Notes: generated by a model from the letters alone, not told the origin. 64,000 nucleotides of DNA from JAOBAU01 sp034667465 (GCA_034667465.1 JAXDJV010000022.1:183825-247824), one strand, 5' to 3'; positions 1 to 8,476 are shown, numbered from the stretch's first letter. Translations and numbers: made by a program.

Positions 1-1272
1 GCTGCGCTCTTCGATGCCGGTGAGCGCGTCCAGCATCACCGGTACATCTTCCTTCGGGCGGATGTCGGCGATCGTCATCGCGAGGAACTCGTCGCGCGTG
101 TAGCCGTAGTGGCGCACCGCCGCATCGTTGACGTTCACGAATCGCAGCGACTCGAAGTCGTAGACCCACATCGGCAGCGGATTCGATTCAAACAGCGATC
201 GATAGCGATGCTCGCTGTCGCGCACCGCCTGCTCGGCGCGCAGACGTTCGGTGATGTCGCTGGCGACGTAGACGACGCCGACGGGAGCTCCTTCCGCATC
301 GCGCACGAACGACGACGCCGCGAGCACGTCGATGCGCTGCTCGTTCGCGCTGCGCCACTTCATCGTCGCCTCGAGCACGCCCATGCTGTTGAGCAGCTGA
401 GCGGTGGAAAGGTTCTCTTCCGGATCGACGATCGTCTTGATGTGGCGTCCGATCAGGTCGCTCTCCGAATAGCCGAGCATCGAAGCGGCCGCGCGATTGA
501 CGACGCGAATCCTGCCGAGCAGATCGCTGACGATGACGGCCCCCTTCATCGTCTCGAGGATCTGTCCGGCGGCGAAGGCCGGCGTGATGTCGACGAAGTG
601 ATAGCGCCAGGTGGCGTGGGCGGTGATGACGGTGAGGCCGAGGACCGCGACGAAGCCGAGCGGATAGACGTCGAAGCCGGCGGCCGGGAGAACGTCGACG
701 AAACCGAGCGAGCCGGCGATGAACGCGAGAATCAGGCTGCGCGTCCGCTGCCGCACGTCGTCGGTCGCTGTGACGGCGTGGCGGCGGAGGATGATCAGAC
801 TGGCGACAATGACGCCCGCGAATCCCACCGCCCAGACCGCGGTGAAAAAGGAGGCGGACGGATAAACGCCCCAGTCGTAATGCCGGACGCTTGTGACGAG
901 AAGCGGCGCTGCAAGCGCGGAGACAACGCAGAAAATCCAGCACGCAGCGACGACCGGCTGGAGTCGCCTTCGTTCGGCGAAGACGACGCTGAAGTGAAAG
1001 ACCGCGCCCGGAATCAGCGCCGCGAAGAACAGCGCGACGCGCGCGCAAAAGAGTGCGTGGATGTCATCGCTCGATGCATACATGAGCGAGGAGGCGAACA
1101 GCCAGCAGCTGACGGTCAGCGCGATCGCGAAGAAGAGCGCGGCGACCGGCGCAGCGCGTCCGCGGACGAGCACGGCAACGCCGAGCAGAAGAATCGCCAG
1201 CCCGGTAAGTCCCGCCGCGACAGCAAACCCATTCTGCTCAAAAGTGAACAGCGCAGCCAGTGAACCGATCAC
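1..1272 (-). CDS. Membrane-bound PAS-domain sensor protein (partial, runs off window)
   Basis: Reading leftward, the frame opens at a GTG (1272), the first plausible start after an in-frame stop near 1325, and stays open to base 1, so the C-terminus is missing. About 220 residues of hydrophobic sequence form roughly seven membrane segments, ending in ATWRYHFVDITPAFAA, which resembles the 7TM histidine-kinase N-terminal module. Two PAS domains follow: one around GAVIVSDLLGRIRVVNRAAA, ending in a PAC-like ASDITERLRAEQ, and one starting RYRSLFESNPLPMWVYDFES. The output domain (histidine kinase, GGDEF or other) lies outside the window, so the role is limited to membrane signal sensing. No strong ribosome site precedes the GTG, so the start is tentative. 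Confidence 0.8.
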   Translation of the reverse strand, partial: MIGSLAALFTFEQNGFAVAAGLTGLAILLLGVAVLVRGRAAPVAALFFAIALTVSCWLFASSLMYASSDDIHALFCARVALFFAALIPGAVFHFSVVFAERRRLQPVVAACWIFCVVSALAAPLLVTSVRHYDWGVYPSASFFTAVWAVGFAGVIVASLIILRRHAVTATDDVRQRTRSLILAFIAGSLGFVDVLPAAGFDVYPLGFVAVLGLTVITAHATWRYHFVDITPAFAAGQILETMKGAVIVSDLLGRIRVVNRAAASMLGYSESDLIGRHIKTIVDPEENLSTAQLLNSMGVLEATMKWRSANEQRIDVLAASSFVRDAEGAPVGVVYVASDITERLRAEQAVRDSEHRYRSLFESNPLPMWVYDFESLRFVNVNDAAVRHYGYTRDEFLAMTIADIRPKEDVPVMLDALTGIEERS

Positions 1273-1323
1273 GCGTGAGGGAATGGTAACCCGGGCGAGG
1301 CCGGCAACGCCGTAACCGCCCTG

Positions 1324-1806
1324 TCAGCATTCGGCGACTGTGGCGCTGACGATAACCCACGCGCCGTCGCGTCTTCGCAGATCGATCGTGTACGTCATCC
1401 CGCAGTCGACGTGCCGCCGCTCGGGAGGAGGGAGCGGCCCGAGGATGCCGACAAAGTGCGCGTAGTCGCCGCTGATGCTGACCGCGGTCACCTTCAGATA
1501 ACGCGGAAGGAGGCTGTACTCGGCGTTGCTGGTTACGGCGCCGCGCGGCGCAGCTTGTGGCATCGAGAGAATCGTTCGACGCGCGTCGTCGGGTAGTTCT
1601 GCAGCGGCCACAATCTGAAATGGTTCCGTCGATTGCACGGATCGGATCGCAACTTCGATGACGTGCCGGATGTCGTTCGCATGAGGCGCGCTCGCACAGC
1701 CGGTGAGCAATATGAGAAGAGACAAGGCAGGGAGGAGAGCCGCGAAGCTCCGCTCCCCGCCCGTCGTCTGTTTACGGAGCCAGAACCCGGAACAGCAGGG
1801 AATCAA
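1324..1806 (-). CDS. Putative lipoprotein, unknown function
   Basis: The frame contains an N-terminal basic stretch (RKQTTGGERS), a hydrophobic run and a lipobox-like LLTGC, followed by about 130 residues with no family I recognise. The signal peptide overlaps the 3' end of the upstream metzincin gene in another frame. The start is unclear: a TTG at 1806 is chosen because the open ATG at 1908 would overlap the upstream gene by 137 bases. It is last in a leftward run of three genes (secreted protein, protease, this lipoprotein) and is probably co-transcribed. The C-terminal part (GMTYTIDLRRRDGAWVIVSA) looks like a small beta-rich domain. Confidence 0.55.
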   Translation of the reverse strand: MIPCCSGFWLRKQTTGGERSFAALLPALSLLILLTGCASAPHANDIRHVIEVAIRSVQSTEPFQIVAAAELPDDARRTILSMPQAAPRGAVTSNAEYSLLPRYLKVTAVSISGDYAHFVGILGPLPPPERRHVDCGMTYTIDLRRRDGAWVIVSATVAEC

Positions 1807-2965
1807 CGGTAGCGTTCTCCAGATGTGCCGGGCCGTCCCCAACGACTTTCGTGAGATATGTGCCATGGAGGCGGTGCACGTTGGCCGACTCGTCGTCTGC
1901 GAGAGCATACGTGTAGCCTAGTCGAATCGCTTCCACGTGATACGCGTGTATCGACTCGTGCTCATCATGGCTGGAGTAGCCGTCATGGTTTCGGTCGACC
2001 CAGAGGCGCAGCCGATTCCAGATGTCGTCGTCTTTAGAGATGACGCCGTCGCCGTTTCCTCCATATGCGGGGTTGTCATACATCGCCAGCGCCTCGAATC
2101 CGTCACGCGCTTTGACGCCGGCGGGCAAGTCGGTACCAACTCCGAACAGCTCTGTGCCGTCAGTAACGACGCCATCATGATTTCGATCGATCCAAAGAAA
2201 TCCTTCTTCGGTATTCGGATTAGTCCACGTGAGCAATTCCTTCTGACCGTCGCCCTGCATGTCGAAGCGCACGGGCGAAGACGCGCCGGACGTTCGCACT
2301 CCATCGCCATTGAGATCAAGGACAAGAGGATCCTGCCAAACGGTGATTGCGTCTCCGCCGGAAGTCGTCTGTTGCGTCCCACCGGTTCCCGTTGTCGTCG
2401 TTGGTGTTCCGAAGGAAGATTTGAGCGAACATTTGTCGGCGGTCGTAATCGTCGAAAGAAACGGCCCGTTCGGATTGATGCTCTGGAACATGATCGATCG
2501 CATGTTGCATGCCGACGACGTGACGTGCCCATATCCCAGGCTGTGCCCTAATTCGTGCATCGCGGAGTGCTTGAAGAAATAGGACGCCTTGTTGAGATAG
2601 TCCGGGTTCACGCCTACTTTGCCCGTCCCATCGGTGGGAGCGTGTGTGTTCAACATTCCAGCCGTCGTACCGCTCATCGAGTCGTCGACGAAGATACTGA
2701 TTTCAGCCGGCCCCACATCGGAGTAGACGAAGGGTTCGTCGAGTCCCTGGCTGGTGAACCAGCTGTTCCACTCCTTCAGCGCGTCAATGATGACTGCGCG
2801 ATCTGCCGCGCTGATGCGGCCGTCGGTAAACGAGACCGTATATTGGCGCGTGGGCCAGTTCGCTTTCTGCGTTGGTGAACAGGTCGAACAGGTTTGCGCA
2901 TACGCGACGGTCGACATCCCGAAGGCACCGAATACAAGAAGGGTCAGGAGTATGCGCCGGCTCAC
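1772..2965 (-). CDS. Secreted metzincin-type zinc protease with calcium-binding-like C-terminal repeats
   Basis: A signal peptide (MSRRILLTLLVFGAFGMSTVAYA) leads into a catalytic domain with the full metzincin motif HELGHSLGYGH (residues about 138-148) and a downstream Met-turn-like SIMF. A Thr/Gly-rich linker (about 188-205) separates it from a C-terminal domain carrying EF-hand/dockerin-like acidic loops: DLNGDGVRT, DRNHDGVVTDG, GNGDGVISKDD and DRNHDGYSSHDE. Such enzymes are secreted zinc endopeptidases; the substrate is unknown. The start codon overlaps the stop of the upstream gene by four bases (ATGA), indicating coupled translation from the promoter at 3668-3706. Confidence 0.85.
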   Translation of the reverse strand: MSRRILLTLLVFGAFGMSTVAYAQTCSTCSPTQKANWPTRQYTVSFTDGRISAADRAVIIDALKEWNSWFTSQGLDEPFVYSDVGPAEISIFVDDSMSGTTAGMLNTHAPTDGTGKVGVNPDYLNKASYFFKHSAMHELGHSLGYGHVTSSACNMRSIMFQSINPNGPFLSTITTADKCSLKSSFGTPTTTTGTGGTQQTTSGGDAITVWQDPLVLDLNGDGVRTSGASSPVRFDMQGDGQKELLTWTNPNTEEGFLWIDRNHDGVVTDGTELFGVGTDLPAGVKARDGFEALAMYDNPAYGGNGDGVISKDDDIWNRLRLWVDRNHDGYSSHDEHESIHAYHVEAIRLGYTYALADDESANVHRLHGTYLTKVVGDGPAHLENATVDSLLFRVLAP

Positions 2966-3537
2966 TGCGCAGCCTTCGCTGGTCTGCGGATAATCGTGCG
3001 CTGCAGCTCGGAGACAAACGTGTCCGCCTTCATATCGCGGCGGTCCTCGGCAATCTCAGACGTTCCTTGCGGAACGATTACTCCGTGCCGAATCTGGAAA
3101 GCCGCCTCTCTCTCAGCGACCAGCGTGTAAACCTTCATTGCCGGCACGTATCGCAAAAACACGATGTACTCTCGATCCGTCTCCAGGGGTATGGCGTCTT
3201 CGACACGGGTGATCCGAGTTTCTTCTTCGTATTCGCCGGCTCTCTGTACGAAGCTGATTTCCACACCCTCTTTCAATGTGCCGCGAAAGACGTTCGTTAC
3301 AGTGGCTTTGTATTCTGTAAATACATTGGGGATTGCGTCAGGCTTCGCCGCAACGCCACGCACGTGTGCTGCCGAGACTCTCACACGCACGATGAGCGGC
3401 GACTCCTCGACGAGCTCTGCGTAGGTGTCAGGCGCAACAATCATCGTCTCCTGGACGTAAATTTTCTTTTCCGCGGCGCCGATACTCGGCGTTAAACACA
3501 GCAGTGAAGCTATGGCGATTAGAACGATGCGATTCAA
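2962..3537 (-). CDS. Secreted protein of unknown function, partner of the metzincin
   Basis: The TTG start at 3537 is chosen because AAGGAGA lies about six bases upstream; longer frames add a non-hydrophobic tail that spans a leader hairpin. The protein (about 191 residues) begins with a signal peptide (LNRIVLIAIASLLCLTPSIGAAE). The mature part is beta-rich (ESPLIVRVRVSAAHV, YKATVTNVFRGTLKEGVEI) and resembles netrin/TIMP-like OB-fold proteins in pattern only. It is first in an operon with the metzincin, so a chaperone, inhibitor or substrate role for that protease is possible. This is inference from position. Confidence 0.7.
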   Translation of the reverse strand: MNRIVLIAIASLLCLTPSIGAAEKKIYVQETMIVAPDTYAELVEESPLIVRVRVSAAHVRGVAAKPDAIPNVFTEYKATVTNVFRGTLKEGVEISFVQRAGEYEEETRITRVEDAIPLETDREYIVFLRYVPAMKVYTLVAEREAAFQIRHGVIVPQGTSEIAEDRRDMKADTFVSELQRTIIRRPAKAAQ

Positions 3538-3570
3538 TCGAAGTCTCCTTGAGTGATTAAGCAGAAATGC

Positions 3571-3599
3571 CTGACTGTGACCGAACGGTTCACTGTCAG
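3571..3599 (-). promoter_or_regulatory. Imperfect hairpin in protease-operon leader
   Basis: CTGACTGTGACCG and CGGTTCACTGTCAG form a stem with one mismatch and one bulge around an AA loop, between the promoter (3668-3706) and the start at 3537. It is a leader structure, possibly an operator or mRNA stability element; no known riboswitch class is recognised. Confidence 0.4.
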
Positions 3600-3667
3600 T
3601 CTCGGAAGGCTCCGTGAAGGCATGGCTGGCGCGGAGCCGGCCAGTCAAATCGTCACTGTTCTTCGGA

Positions 3668-3706
3668 GAGGCGCGCACGATAGACGGCAGGGCGGATGAA
3701 AGTCAA
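3668..3706 (-). promoter_or_regulatory. Promoter of metzincin operon, shared with second protease operon
   Basis: Read leftward it has TTGACT (-35, 3701-3706), an 18-base spacer and TATCGT (-10, 3677-3682). The 39-bp block matches 27914-27952, upstream of another HExxH protease gene, at 33 of 39 positions including the spacer, so both operons may be read by the same regulator or sigma factor. Confidence 0.65.
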
Positions 3707-3730
3707 TAGCGACGCCACGCCGCATCACGT

Positions 3731-4819
3731 TCACCATCCCCGCACCGGCCGCCACCGATCGACGACGCGCCCGTCATCAACGATCTGATACTCCTCATAC
3801 ATCGCCGCGGTGAGACACGAATGATTCGGGATGATGCGCAGCCTCGTCCCGACCGGCACGCGCATCGACGTCTCGATCTTTCCGTGCTCCTGCGACAGCG
3901 CCACGAGCTTCATCGGCAGCGGCTTGAGTTGTTCGTCGCAAACGACGCCGTAGCCGAAACCGGGCTCGATGTGATCGGGGCCGGGATCCTTCGACATCGC
4001 CAGCGCACCGGCGTCGACGATCAGATTTCCGCGCTCCGGATACGAGCCGACCACCGTCGTCAGCACCGACACCGCGACGTCCGACAGCGCGCACGAGCCA
4101 AGCGTCGCCTGGAACGCATCGTAGAAAACGTAATTGCCGGGCCGCACTTCGTCGGCGTCGACAAACTGCTCGACGACCGAGAGCGTCGGCGTCGAACCGA
4201 TGCTGCGGCAAACATCGCCGAGCCCTTCCGCGTCGAGCAGCGCACGAAAACGGGTCAGCGACGCCGACTCCATCGCCGCGATGCGGCGCACCTCATCGAG
4301 ATTGCGGACGTTGTACGAATGACCGGCGTGCGTCAGCAGCCCCTGAAAATGGACCGACGGCGAGCGCGCGATCGCCAGCGCGAGCGCGACGCTGTCTGGA
4401 TCGTCGGGATCGACACCCGCGCGGTGGTAACCACAATCGATCTTCAGAAAGACGTCGAACGTACCACCCTGGCTCTCCAACGTCTGTAGAGCGACGTGAC
4501 TGTCGATCACAAGATTGAGCCGTTCGATTCGCGATGCCAGCGCGGCGGCACGCGACAACTTCTCCGGTGCGATCGGCATCGCATACGTGATGTCGTGAAA
4601 TCCGCGCTCCGCGAAAAACTCCGCCTCCGCGAGCGTGGAGACGGTGATCGGACCGGCGTGACCGCCGTGTTGCAGCCGCGCGATCTGCTCGGTTTTGTGC
4701 GTCTTCACATGCGGGCGAAACGCGGTCGCGGAATCGAGCGCTTTCCTCCGCATCCGCTCACAATTGCGTTGCACGATCGTGCGGTCAACGAGAAAAGCGG
4801 GCGTAGTAAGGTTGTTCAT
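3731..4819 (-). CDS. PLP-dependent D-threonine aldolase / D-serine dehydratase-like enzyme
   Basis: The 362-residue protein starts MNNLTTPAFLVDRTI and has the alanine-racemase-type TIM-barrel N-domain with the PLP lysine in FRPHVKTHKT. A D-serine-dehydratase-like C-domain ends in PNHSCLTAAMYEEY; the His-x-Cys pair there is the metal-binding signature of eukaryotic-type D-serine dehydratases and D-threonine aldolases. It should cleave or dehydrate D-beta-hydroxy amino acids in the cytoplasm; which of the two reactions it performs cannot be read from sequence. It is transcribed divergently from dinB, with only three bases between the two start codons. Confidence 0.85.
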   Translation of the reverse strand: MNNLTTPAFLVDRTIVQRNCERMRRKALDSATAFRPHVKTHKTEQIARLQHGGHAGPITVSTLAEAEFFAERGFHDITYAMPIAPEKLSRAAALASRIERLNLVIDSHVALQTLESQGGTFDVFLKIDCGYHRAGVDPDDPDSVALALAIARSPSVHFQGLLTHAGHSYNVRNLDEVRRIAAMESASLTRFRALLDAEGLGDVCRSIGSTPTLSVVEQFVDADEVRPGNYVFYDAFQATLGSCALSDVAVSVLTTVVGSYPERGNLIVDAGALAMSKDPGPDHIEPGFGYGVVCDEQLKPLPMKLVALSQEHGKIETSMRVPVGTRLRIIPNHSCLTAAMYEEYQIVDDGRVVDRWRPVRGW

Positions 4820-4822
4820 AGC

Positions 4823-5890
4823 GTGCGGAAGATTATTCACATCGACATGGATGCGTTCTACGCATCTGTCGAACAACGCGACGATCCTTCGCTGAAAGGG
4901 AAGCCGGTCATCGTCGGCTGGCCCGGCGAACGGAGCGTCGTTTGCGCCGCGTCGTACGAAGCGCGAAAGTTCGGCGTTCACTCGGCGATGCCGGCTTCGC
5001 GCGCGATGCGGCTCTGCCCCGCCGGCATCTTCATTCATCCGAATTTCGAGAAGTACCGCGCCGTCTCGCGTGACATCCGCGCGATCTTCGAACGTCACAC
5101 GCCGCTGGTCGAGCCGCTGTCGCTCGATGAGGCGTATCTCGATGTCACCGAGGAGCTGACCGGGATTCCGACAGCGACGGAAACGGCGGAGAAGATTCGG
5201 AGCGAGATCCGCGAAGAGACGCACCTCACCGCATCGGCCGGCGTGGCGCCGAACAAGTTCCTCGCCAAGATCGCGTCGGACTGGCGCAAGCCCGACGGCT
5301 GCTTCGTCATCCGTCCGCATCAGATCGAGAAGTTCCTCGTCGCGCTGCCGGTGCGCAAAATCCCCGGCGTCGGAAAAGTGACCGAGCAGGTTCTCGTCGA
5401 GATGGGCATCGCCACCGTCGGCGACATTCACAACTTCACGCGCGAAGAGCTCATCGCGCGCTTCGGAACGTGGGGAACACGGCTCTGGGAGCTCGCGCGC
5501 GGCATCGACGAATCGCCGGTCGAACCATCGCGCCCGCGCAAATCGTGGTCGAGCGAGAACACGTTCGCGAACGACATCACGCTCGAAGAGGTGGCCGCGT
5601 ATCTCCGGGAAGAGTCGAAGAAGTTGTGGGAGTCGATGACGCAGCGCGAGATGCGCGGCCGCACCGTCACCGTGAAATTGCGCACGCCCGACTTCCGCAC
5701 GCTCACGCGCCGATTGACGCCGCCGTCGCCGCCGGCTTCGGCGGAAGAGCTTGCAGCGATCGCCGTCGAGCTCCTCCCCCGCTTCGACTTTCCGGCCGGC
5801 TCGCGCTTCCGCCTCGCCGGCGTCGGCGTCTCGAACTTTCTCGGCGGCGACGATGAAGAGGAAGAGCAGCCGGCGCTGTTTGAAGGATGA
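4823..5890 (+). CDS. dinB: DNA polymerase IV (Y-family translesion polymerase)
   Basis: The GTG at 4823 gives a 355-residue protein beginning VRKIIHIDMDAFYASVEQ, the diagnostic DinB N-terminus with the first metal-binding Asp. SLDEAYLDVT carries the second catalytic acidic pair. The thumb and little-finger domains follow (ASAGVAPNKFLAKIASD; KIPGVGKVTEQ helix-hairpin-helix). The protein copies past lesions in an error-prone way. A longer upstream frame exists but is antisense to the neighbouring gene. The end is unusual: the last residues (FEG) and the stop lie inside the TGAAGGA inverted repeat that starts at 5881. I saw no obvious LexA box. Confidence 0.93.
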   Translation: MRKIIHIDMDAFYASVEQRDDPSLKGKPVIVGWPGERSVVCAASYEARKFGVHSAMPASRAMRLCPAGIFIHPNFEKYRAVSRDIRAIFERHTPLVEPLSLDEAYLDVTEELTGIPTATETAEKIRSEIREETHLTASAGVAPNKFLAKIASDWRKPDGCFVIRPHQIEKFLVALPVRKIPGVGKVTEQVLVEMGIATVGDIHNFTREELIARFGTWGTRLWELARGIDESPVEPSRPRKSWSSENTFANDITLEEVAAYLREESKKLWESMTQREMRGRTVTVKLRTPDFRTLTRRLTPPSPPASAEELAAIAVELLPRFDFPAGSRFRLAGVGVSNFLGGDDEEEEQPALFEG

Positions 5891-5974
5891 GGGCTGAAGG
5901 ATGAAGGATGAAGGATGAAGAAAGGCCGAGGCCATTCATCCTTCATCCCTCATCCTTCATCCCTCATCCTTCAT
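5881..5974. repeat. Inverted repeat of TGAAGGA units (HPSSF family), copy 1
   Basis: The left arm (5881-5919) is reiterated TGAAGGATGA units and the right arm (5935-5974) reiterated TTCATCCTTCA/CATCCCTC units, so the element folds into a long hairpin. It contains the dinB stop codon and probably acts as its terminator. A second copy lies at 46456-46553. Translated, the units read HPSSFIL. Confidence 0.85.
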
Positions 5975-6014
5975 CTACAATCCCCCGCCACCAAACGAAC
6001 GAGGTATCCACGAC

Positions 6015-6995
6015 ATGAACGCTCCCCAGCCCATCAGCGTCGCGCAATATGGAATCGGTCCGATCGGTGCCGAGATCGCGCGGCTGCTGCTCGCCAAGCC
6101 ATGGATCAAAGTCGTCGCCGCCGTCGATATCGATCCGAACAAGATCGGACGCGACCTCGGTGAAGTGATCGGCCTCGGCCGCGAAGTCGGTGTGAAAGTC
6201 ACATCGGAACTCCAGGGCAAACCGGAAGTCGTCTGCCACTCCACCGGCTCGCGTCTTCGCGACGTTTCCGCACAACTGAAATCGCTGCTCGAACGCGGAT
6301 GTCACGTCGTCTCGACGTGCGAAGAGCTGGCGTTCCCGCTCGACGCCGCGATCCGCGAAGAACTGCAGCACGCCGCGCGCAGCGCCAACGTCACGCTCCT
6401 CGGCACCGGCGTCAATCCCGGCTTCGTGATGGACAAACTTCCGCTGACTATCACCTCCGTCTGTCAGGACGTGAAATCGGTCGAGATCGTCCGCATCCAG
6501 AACGCATCGACGCGACGCGAGCCGCTGCAGCGCAAAGTCGGCGCCGGGATGACGACCGAGGAGTTCCGCGCCGCCGTCGATGCCGGCAACATCAAACACA
6601 TGGGACTGCGCGAGTCGCTAATGCTCGTCGGCAACGGCCTCGGCGTCGAGTTCGAGCACGTCAGCGACGAGGTCATCGAGCCGATTGTCGCCGACCGCGA
6701 GATCGTCACGCAGTATCTGAAAGTTGCGCCTGGCCAGGTCGCCGGCGTTCATCAGACGATCTCCGGCACGGGACGGATCAACGTGAGCCTCGAGCTGCGG
6801 ATGTACGTCGGCGCCGAAGCGGTCGCCGCCGATCGCGTCATCATCCGCGGCGTACCCGACGTCGAGCTGACGATCAAAGACGGCGTGCATGGCGATCGCG
6901 CCACGGCCGCGATGGTCGTCAATTCGATCCCGCGCGTCATCACCGCGCGGCCGGGCGTCCTGACGATGGACGACATCCCGGTTTCATTTCGCTAG
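6015..6995 (+). CDS. 2,4-diaminopentanoate dehydrogenase-like / dihydrodipicolinate-reductase-fold oxidoreductase
   Basis: The 326-residue protein opens with a Rossmann nucleotide-binding motif (VAQYGIGPIGAEIARLL) and an acidic residue after strand 2 (AAVDIDPNKIG). The DapB-like fold continues (HSTGSRLRDV, STCEELAFPL, GTGVNPGFVMDKLPL) and the C-terminal half matches 2,4-diaminopentanoate dehydrogenase proteins. That enzyme deaminates 2,4-diaminopentanoate during ornithine fermentation, but the other pathway genes are absent here, so the substrate is uncertain. It stands alone between the repeat at 5881-5974 and a hairpin at 7011-7043. Confidence 0.75.
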   Translation: MNAPQPISVAQYGIGPIGAEIARLLLAKPWIKVVAAVDIDPNKIGRDLGEVIGLGREVGVKVTSELQGKPEVVCHSTGSRLRDVSAQLKSLLERGCHVVSTCEELAFPLDAAIREELQHAARSANVTLLGTGVNPGFVMDKLPLTITSVCQDVKSVEIVRIQNASTRREPLQRKVGAGMTTEEFRAAVDAGNIKHMGLRESLMLVGNGLGVEFEHVSDEVIEPIVADREIVTQYLKVAPGQVAGVHQTISGTGRINVSLELRMYVGAEAVAADRVIIRGVPDVELTIKDGVHGDRATAAMVVNSIPRVITARPGVLTMDDIPVSFR

Positions 6996-7010
6996 CCAGG
7001 ATTTTCGGCG

Positions 7011-7043
7011 CTGGCGGCCCTCCATTAAGAAGGAGGCCGCCAG
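7011..7043 (+). promoter_or_regulatory. Hairpin covering the ribosome site of the mini-nuclease gene
   Basis: CTGGCGGCCCTCC (7011-7023) pairs with GGAGGCCGCCAG (7032-7043) around a short AT-rich loop, with one bulged C. The right arm contains the GGAGG ribosome site and touches the GTG start at 7043. It may terminate the upstream gene and mask translation of the downstream one. Confidence 0.5.
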
Positions 7044-7330
7044 TGCGAAAGTTCATCGCTCTCATTCTGCTCGTCGTTCCGAGTTCTCTGTTTGCCTGGG
7101 GAAACGTCGGTCATCGTGTGGTCGCCCGCATCGCTGCGGCGCATCTGAAACCCGCCGCGAGCGCCGAGGTTGCGCGCCTGCTCGGTAATGAAAAGCTGGT
7201 CGACATCGCGACGCGCGCCGATGCGATCCGCAACCAGCGGCCGGAAACGAAGGAATCCGTCGATCAGCAGCTGGCGGTTGCCGGTCTTCGCCTCGCGAAA
7301 CTGATCAACGACGCATTCGCAACGCCATGA
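7043..7330 (+). CDS. Internally deleted S1/P1 nuclease-like secreted protein
   Basis: GTG at 7043 follows AGGAGG closely. A signal peptide (VRKFIALILLVVPSSLFA) is followed by the mature N-terminus WGNVGHRVVARIAAAHL, which matches S1/P1 nucleases, where the N-terminal Trp binds zinc. The protein then jumps from an early helix (ATRADAIRNQRPETKE) to what looks like the family's final helix (QQLAVAGLRLAKLINDAF) and stops at 95 codons, against about 260-300 residues in the family. The central region with most zinc ligands is missing, so nuclease activity is unlikely. The frame is intact, which suggests an in-frame deletion remnant or a small derived protein. Its end overlaps the convergent gene by 26 bases. 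Confidence 0.65.
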   Translation: MRKFIALILLVVPSSLFAWGNVGHRVVARIAAAHLKPAASAEVARLLGNEKLVDIATRADAIRNQRPETKESVDQQLAVAGLRLAKLINDAFATP

Positions 7331-7544
7331 GCGCGATCACGCCCGCGGCCGCCCACACCGCCACCCAGGCGAGGTGGTATCCGCGCATCCAGTTCCACAT
7401 CGAGAGCGAGATTGCCCAGAGCGCGTAGACGAAGAAGAACATCCTGCGATGCGCGCGATCGTCGTCGACACCGGCGGCGATCGACGCGCCTAGGACGAAG
7501 GTCGGGACGAGACCGAGCAGGATGTTGAAGAGGAGAGCGGTCAA
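7305..7544 (-). CDS. Small membrane protein, unknown function
   Basis: A 79-residue protein with about three hydrophobic segments (LLFNILLGLVPTFVLGASIA, MFFFVYALWAISLSMWNWM, LAWVAVWAAAGVIALMAL). The TTG start directly follows the TAA of the upstream radical SAM gene (TAATTG), consistent with coupled translation. Its tail overlaps the convergent mini-nuclease gene by 26 bases. No family is recognised. Confidence 0.6.
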   Translation of the reverse strand: MTALLFNILLGLVPTFVLGASIAAGVDDDRAHRRMFFFVYALWAISLSMWNWMRGYHLAWVAVWAAAGVIALMALRMRR

Positions 7545-8471
7545 TTAGCGATACCGCACGTCGATTACTTTGCGGACGACGTCCTTCGCGACGCCGGGCA
7601 GATTTTGCACGCGCGTCAGCACATCATTGAACGCGTGCGATTCGCCGCCGTGCTTGAAACATTCGCCGCAGCGCGGCAGCTGCGCGAAATCACGCGCTTC
7701 GAACGCCGCCTGCATCTGCACGAGCCGATCGCCTTCGATGATCTCGCGAAGCGACTGCGTCTTCAGATCGCCCATGACCTGATCGCCATGCGCGTCGTAG
7801 CAGCAATGCGTCACGCGCCCGTCCGCGAAGACGACAACCCAGGTGAAGAACGCGCCCTGCACGCAACCGTAAAACTTTCCGTGCAGGTCGGTCTCTTCGT
7901 TGACGTCGAGCGCCTCGCACGTCTTCTCGATCACGCGCGCGTTGCGATACTGCTTCAGATCGAAGACGCGTTTGAAATCGTCGACCGTCTCATCGAGCGT
8001 CAGCCGCGAGCGCATCTTCTGAATCTCGATGCGCAGCGGATGTCCCTTCGCCTGCGCGAGGAACTTCTGCGTCAGCTCGACGAGCTTCTCGAAGTCGCCG
8101 CCGGTGCGCAGCTGCGGATAGACCTCGGGATTGATGGAGTCGACGCAGATGCGGATCCGCTTCAACGGCGACGCCAGCAGTTTCGCGCCGACCTCTTCCG
8201 TCAGCACGAGGCCGTTCGTCGAGAGACTCGCTTCCGGGAAAAGTCGGATGGCGTCGTCGATGCGCGAGTAGAGGAGCGGCTCCCCCATCTCGTGCAGCCA
8301 CTTCAGTTTGAGCCCCATCCCGTGGATCTCGCGCTCCGCTTTTTCGACGAGCGGCCACTCCATGTCTTCGTACGGACGACGGAGCACCGGCAGCGGGCAC
8401 ATGCCGCAGCGGAGATTGCATTTCGACGTCAGCTCGAGGCCGACTTTGATCCGGCGAGGGTTGAACCGCAT
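7545..8471 (-). CDS. Radical SAM protein with SPASM-like C-terminus
   Basis: The 308-residue enzyme starts at ATG 8471, five bases after the upstream glycosyltransferase ends. CNLRCGMC (CxxxCxxC) near residue 18 binds the SAM-cleaving 4Fe-4S cluster; HEMGEPLLY corresponds to the GGEP-type SAM-binding motif, and IRICVDSINPEVY is typical of the barrel. Late cysteines (CVQGAFF, HCCYDAHG, CGECFKHG) suggest an auxiliary cluster. Such proteins modify peptides or small molecules. Position next to a GT4 gene suggests a part in surface-molecule modification, but no substrate can be named. Confidence 0.85.
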   Translation of the reverse strand: MRFNPRRIKVGLELTSKCNLRCGMCPLPVLRRPYEDMEWPLVEKAEREIHGMGLKLKWLHEMGEPLLYSRIDDAIRLFPEASLSTNGLVLTEEVGAKLLASPLKRIRICVDSINPEVYPQLRTGGDFEKLVELTQKFLAQAKGHPLRIEIQKMRSRLTLDETVDDFKRVFDLKQYRNARVIEKTCEALDVNEETDLHGKFYGCVQGAFFTWVVVFADGRVTHCCYDAHGDQVMGDLKTQSLREIIEGDRLVQMQAAFEARDFAQLPRCGECFKHGGESHAFNDVLTRVQNLPGVAKDVVRKVIDVRYR

Positions 8472-8476
8472 GCTGG

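Noticed and set aside
4820..5935. Upstream extension of the D-threonine-aldolase-like gene across dinB
   Set aside because: The extension is antisense to dinB and begins in repeat DNA (HPSSF residues); the conserved enzyme starts at 4819.
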